Part shown: positions 4,988 to 6,186 of the stretch, in pieces | Layout: each line of letters starts with the position of its first letter | How positions within the stretch are numbered: position 1 is the first letter of the stretch | Source: Robiginitomaculum sp. | GTDB lineage: Bacteria; Pseudomonadota; Alphaproteobacteria; Caulobacterales; Maricaulaceae | Reading direction: 5' to 3' | Assembly: GCA_026993275.1 (NCBI GenBank) | Contig: JALWUB010000236.1 | Location: 1-6,186, forward strand | Length of the DNA: 6,186 nt | Notes under the pieces: model-generated | What the model was told of the DNA's origin: nothing | Database searches by the model: none | What the model saw: the letters and a program-made list of their open reading frames with translations, nothing else | Program-made: the position numbers and the translations under genes

Positions 4988-5688
4988 CCCCGGACGACTC
5001 CCCCAAGACCCATGCGGCGCGCGCGGCGCTTGACTATGTGCAAGACGGCATGGTGCTGGGGCTGGGCTCCGGCTCCACGGCCGAGATTTTCATCGCCCTT
5101 CTGGGGCACCGTGTCGCCAATGGCCTGCGCGTGCAGGGCGTGCCGACATCCACGGCCAGCGCTGCCGCGGCGCGCGAGGCCGGGGTGCCGCTTTTGCCCA
5201 TAGATCATGTCGAGCGCATCGACCTGACCGTGGACGGCGCCGATGAAGTCGGCCCGGAATTTACCCTCATCAAGGGCGGCGGCGGCTGCCTGCTGCGCGA
5301 GAAGATCATTGCCAATGCCTCGGACCTGATGGTGGTGATTGTCGATGACAGCAAGCTGGTCAGCACGCTGGGCGCATTTCCCCTGCCGGTCGAAGTGGAT
5401 CGCTTCGGCTTCACCATCACCGCCAAGAAGATCTATGATGCACTGGCGGCCACAGGCATTGCCCGCCCTGAAATTGCCCTGCGCATGGGCAGGGATGGCA
5501 AGGAGCCCTTTCTGACCGATGGCGGGCACTTCATCCTCGATTGCGCCTGCGGCCGCATTCCCGATCCGCGCAAGACGGCCGAACTGTTGTGCCCTGTTCC
5601 CGGTGTCGTCGAACACGGCCTGTTTCTTGACCTGGCCCGGATCGTCATTGTCGGCGATGCCGAGGGCGCCGAAATTCTGGAGCGCTGA
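4984..5688 (+). CDS. rpiA: Ribose-5-phosphate isomerase A
   Basis: This cytoplasmic enzyme of the non-oxidative pentose phosphate pathway interconverts ribose-5-phosphate and ribulose-5-phosphate, feeding nucleotide synthesis. The 234-residue length suits the family. Motifs in order are GLGSGST (26-32, phosphate binding), GVPTS (52-56), DGADEV (84-89) with Asp84 and Asp87, KGGGGCLLREK (97-107) with Lys97 and the catalytic base Glu106, DDSK with Lys124, and GVVEHGLFL near the C-terminus. The spacing between these residues equals that of E. coli RpiA (Asp81, Asp84, Lys94, Glu103) with a constant offset of three. The start ATGA overlaps the glmU stop, with AGAAGG (4971-4976) 7 nt upstream inside glmU. 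gor follows after only two bases, so the three genes read as one transcript. No key residue is missing. Confidence 0.97.
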   Translation: MTPDDSPKTHAARAALDYVQDGMVLGLGSGSTAEIFIALLGHRVANGLRVQGVPTSTASAAAAREAGVPLLPIDHVERIDLTVDGADEVGPEFTLIKGGGGCLLREKIIANASDLMVVIVDDSKLVSTLGAFPLPVEVDRFGFTITAKKIYDALAATGIARPEIALRMGRDGKEPFLTDGGHFILDCACGRIPDPRKTAELLCPVPGVVEHGLFLDLARIVIVGDAEGAEILER

Positions 5689-5690
5689 AC

Positions 5691-6186
5691 ATGCCGCAAG
5701 AGTTTGATCATGTTGACCTTTTTGTCATTGGTGCCGGTTCCGGCGGGGTGCGCGCGGCGCGCATGAGCGCCCAGTATGGCGCCCGCGTCGCCATTGCCGA
5801 GGAATACCGCATTGGCGGCACCTGCGTCATTCGCGGCTGCATCCCCAAGAAGTTCCTGGTCTATGCCAGCGCCTACGGGCATGGCTTTGAAGAGGCCCGG
5901 GCCTATGGCTGGAGCGCCGATGGCGTGCGCTTTGACTGGCCCACCCTGATTGCCGCAAAGGACGTGGAAATTGACCGCCTGTCCGGCATTTACCGGCGCA
6001 ATCTGGCCAATGCCGGGGTGCACATGTTCGAGGAGCGCGCTGAACTGGCCGGGCCCAATACGGTGCGGCTGGTGCAATCGGGCCGCACCATCACGGCGGA
6101 CAAAATCCTCGTTGCCACCGGCGGCACGCCGCGCAAGCTCGGCTTTGAGGGCGAGGAGTTCACCATCACCTCAAACGAGGCCTTTC
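5691..6186 (+). CDS. gor: Glutathione-disulfide reductase, N-terminal part (truncated by window end)
   Basis: The open frame gives 165 residues and leaves the window without a stop. The N-terminal FAD-binding Rossmann fold shows GAGSGG (14-19) and the acidic end of the second strand (AEEYRIGG). The redox-active pair is Cys45 and Cys50 in GTCVIRGCIPKKFLVYAS. The CVIRGC form, rather than the CVNVGC of E. coli and human enzymes, is the type I associate with alphaproteobacterial, cyanobacterial and plant glutathione reductases; it also argues against lipoamide dehydrogenase and mercuric reductase. ATGG at 142-145 is the second FAD contact. The enzyme reduces GSSG to GSH with NADPH in the cytoplasm; the NADPH-binding and dimer domains lie beyond the edge. 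GGAG (5679-5682) lies 8 nt before the ATG, inside the end of rpiA, and only two bases separate the genes. A plain Gor is most likely; a related trypanothione- or mycothiol-type reductase is less so. Confidence 0.93.
   Translation, partial: MPQEFDHVDLFVIGAGSGGVRAARMSAQYGARVAIAEEYRIGGTCVIRGCIPKKFLVYASAYGHGFEEARAYGWSADGVRFDWPTLIAAKDVEIDRLSGIYRRNLANAGVHMFEERAELAGPNTVRLVQSGRTITADKILVATGGTPRKLGFEGEEFTITSNEAF

Noticed and set aside
4957..6077. Minus-strand open frames opposite rpiA and gor
   Set aside because: Antisense shadows without motifs; the plus-strand enzymes are clear.
1..6186. CRISPR array, tRNA, rRNA, insertion sequence or phage genes
   Set aside because: No regularly spaced repeats, cloverleaf, rRNA-like sequence, transposase or phage motif is visible. 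Beyond the toxin-antitoxin cassette and its repeat, the window is ordinary core sequence.

Overview
The window is GC-rich chromosomal DNA that most probably comes from an alphaproteobacterium. Three things suggest this: the housekeeping group gph / glmU / rpiA / gor, a glutathione reductase with the CVIRGC redox motif, and a palindromic repeat of a type I recall from alphaproteobacterial genomes. A Hyphomonas/Maricaulis-like lineage is possible but cannot be settled here. Nearly all of the window is coding, and no gap exceeds 300 bases.

Layout. (1) Positions 1-787, minus strand: the 5' part of a gene for an exported protein, running off the left edge. It has a signal peptide, a beta-rich N-terminal region, an Ala/Pro/His-rich linker and the start of a TPR-like helical region. 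(2) 788-910: a divergent control region with an imperfect direct repeat. (3) 911-2113, plus: a 400-residue thiolase with the full catalytic set. (4) 2126-2854, plus: a toxin-antitoxin cassette with the toxin first. It holds a RelE/ParE-type toxin (2160-2399) and an XRE-family antitoxin (2510-2854). A composite two-hairpin repeat of about 105 bp (2396-2500) fills the space between them. (5) 2878-3555, minus: a HAD phosphatase of the phosphoglycolate phosphatase type (gph), convergent with the antitoxin. (6) 3647-6186, plus: a tightly packed operon of glmU, rpiA and the 5' part of gor, divergent from gph.

How the genes fit together. GlmU makes UDP-GlcNAc for peptidoglycan and lipopolysaccharide. 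RpiA interconverts pentose phosphates, Gor uses NADPH (supplied largely by the oxidative pentose phosphate route) to reduce glutathione disulfide, and Gph clears 2-phosphoglycolate. They form an ordinary core-metabolism neighbourhood. The toxin-antitoxin cassette is the accessory element, placed between the thiolase and gph.

The most interesting stretch is 2126-2510. A good sigma70-like promoter would start transcription at or next to the toxin ATG, which has no ribosome binding site, so the toxin message may be leaderless. The antitoxin has a strong AGGAGG. The repeat between them supplies the toxin stop codon and folds into two hairpins. I see no wholly new system, but this regulatory arrangement deserves testing.
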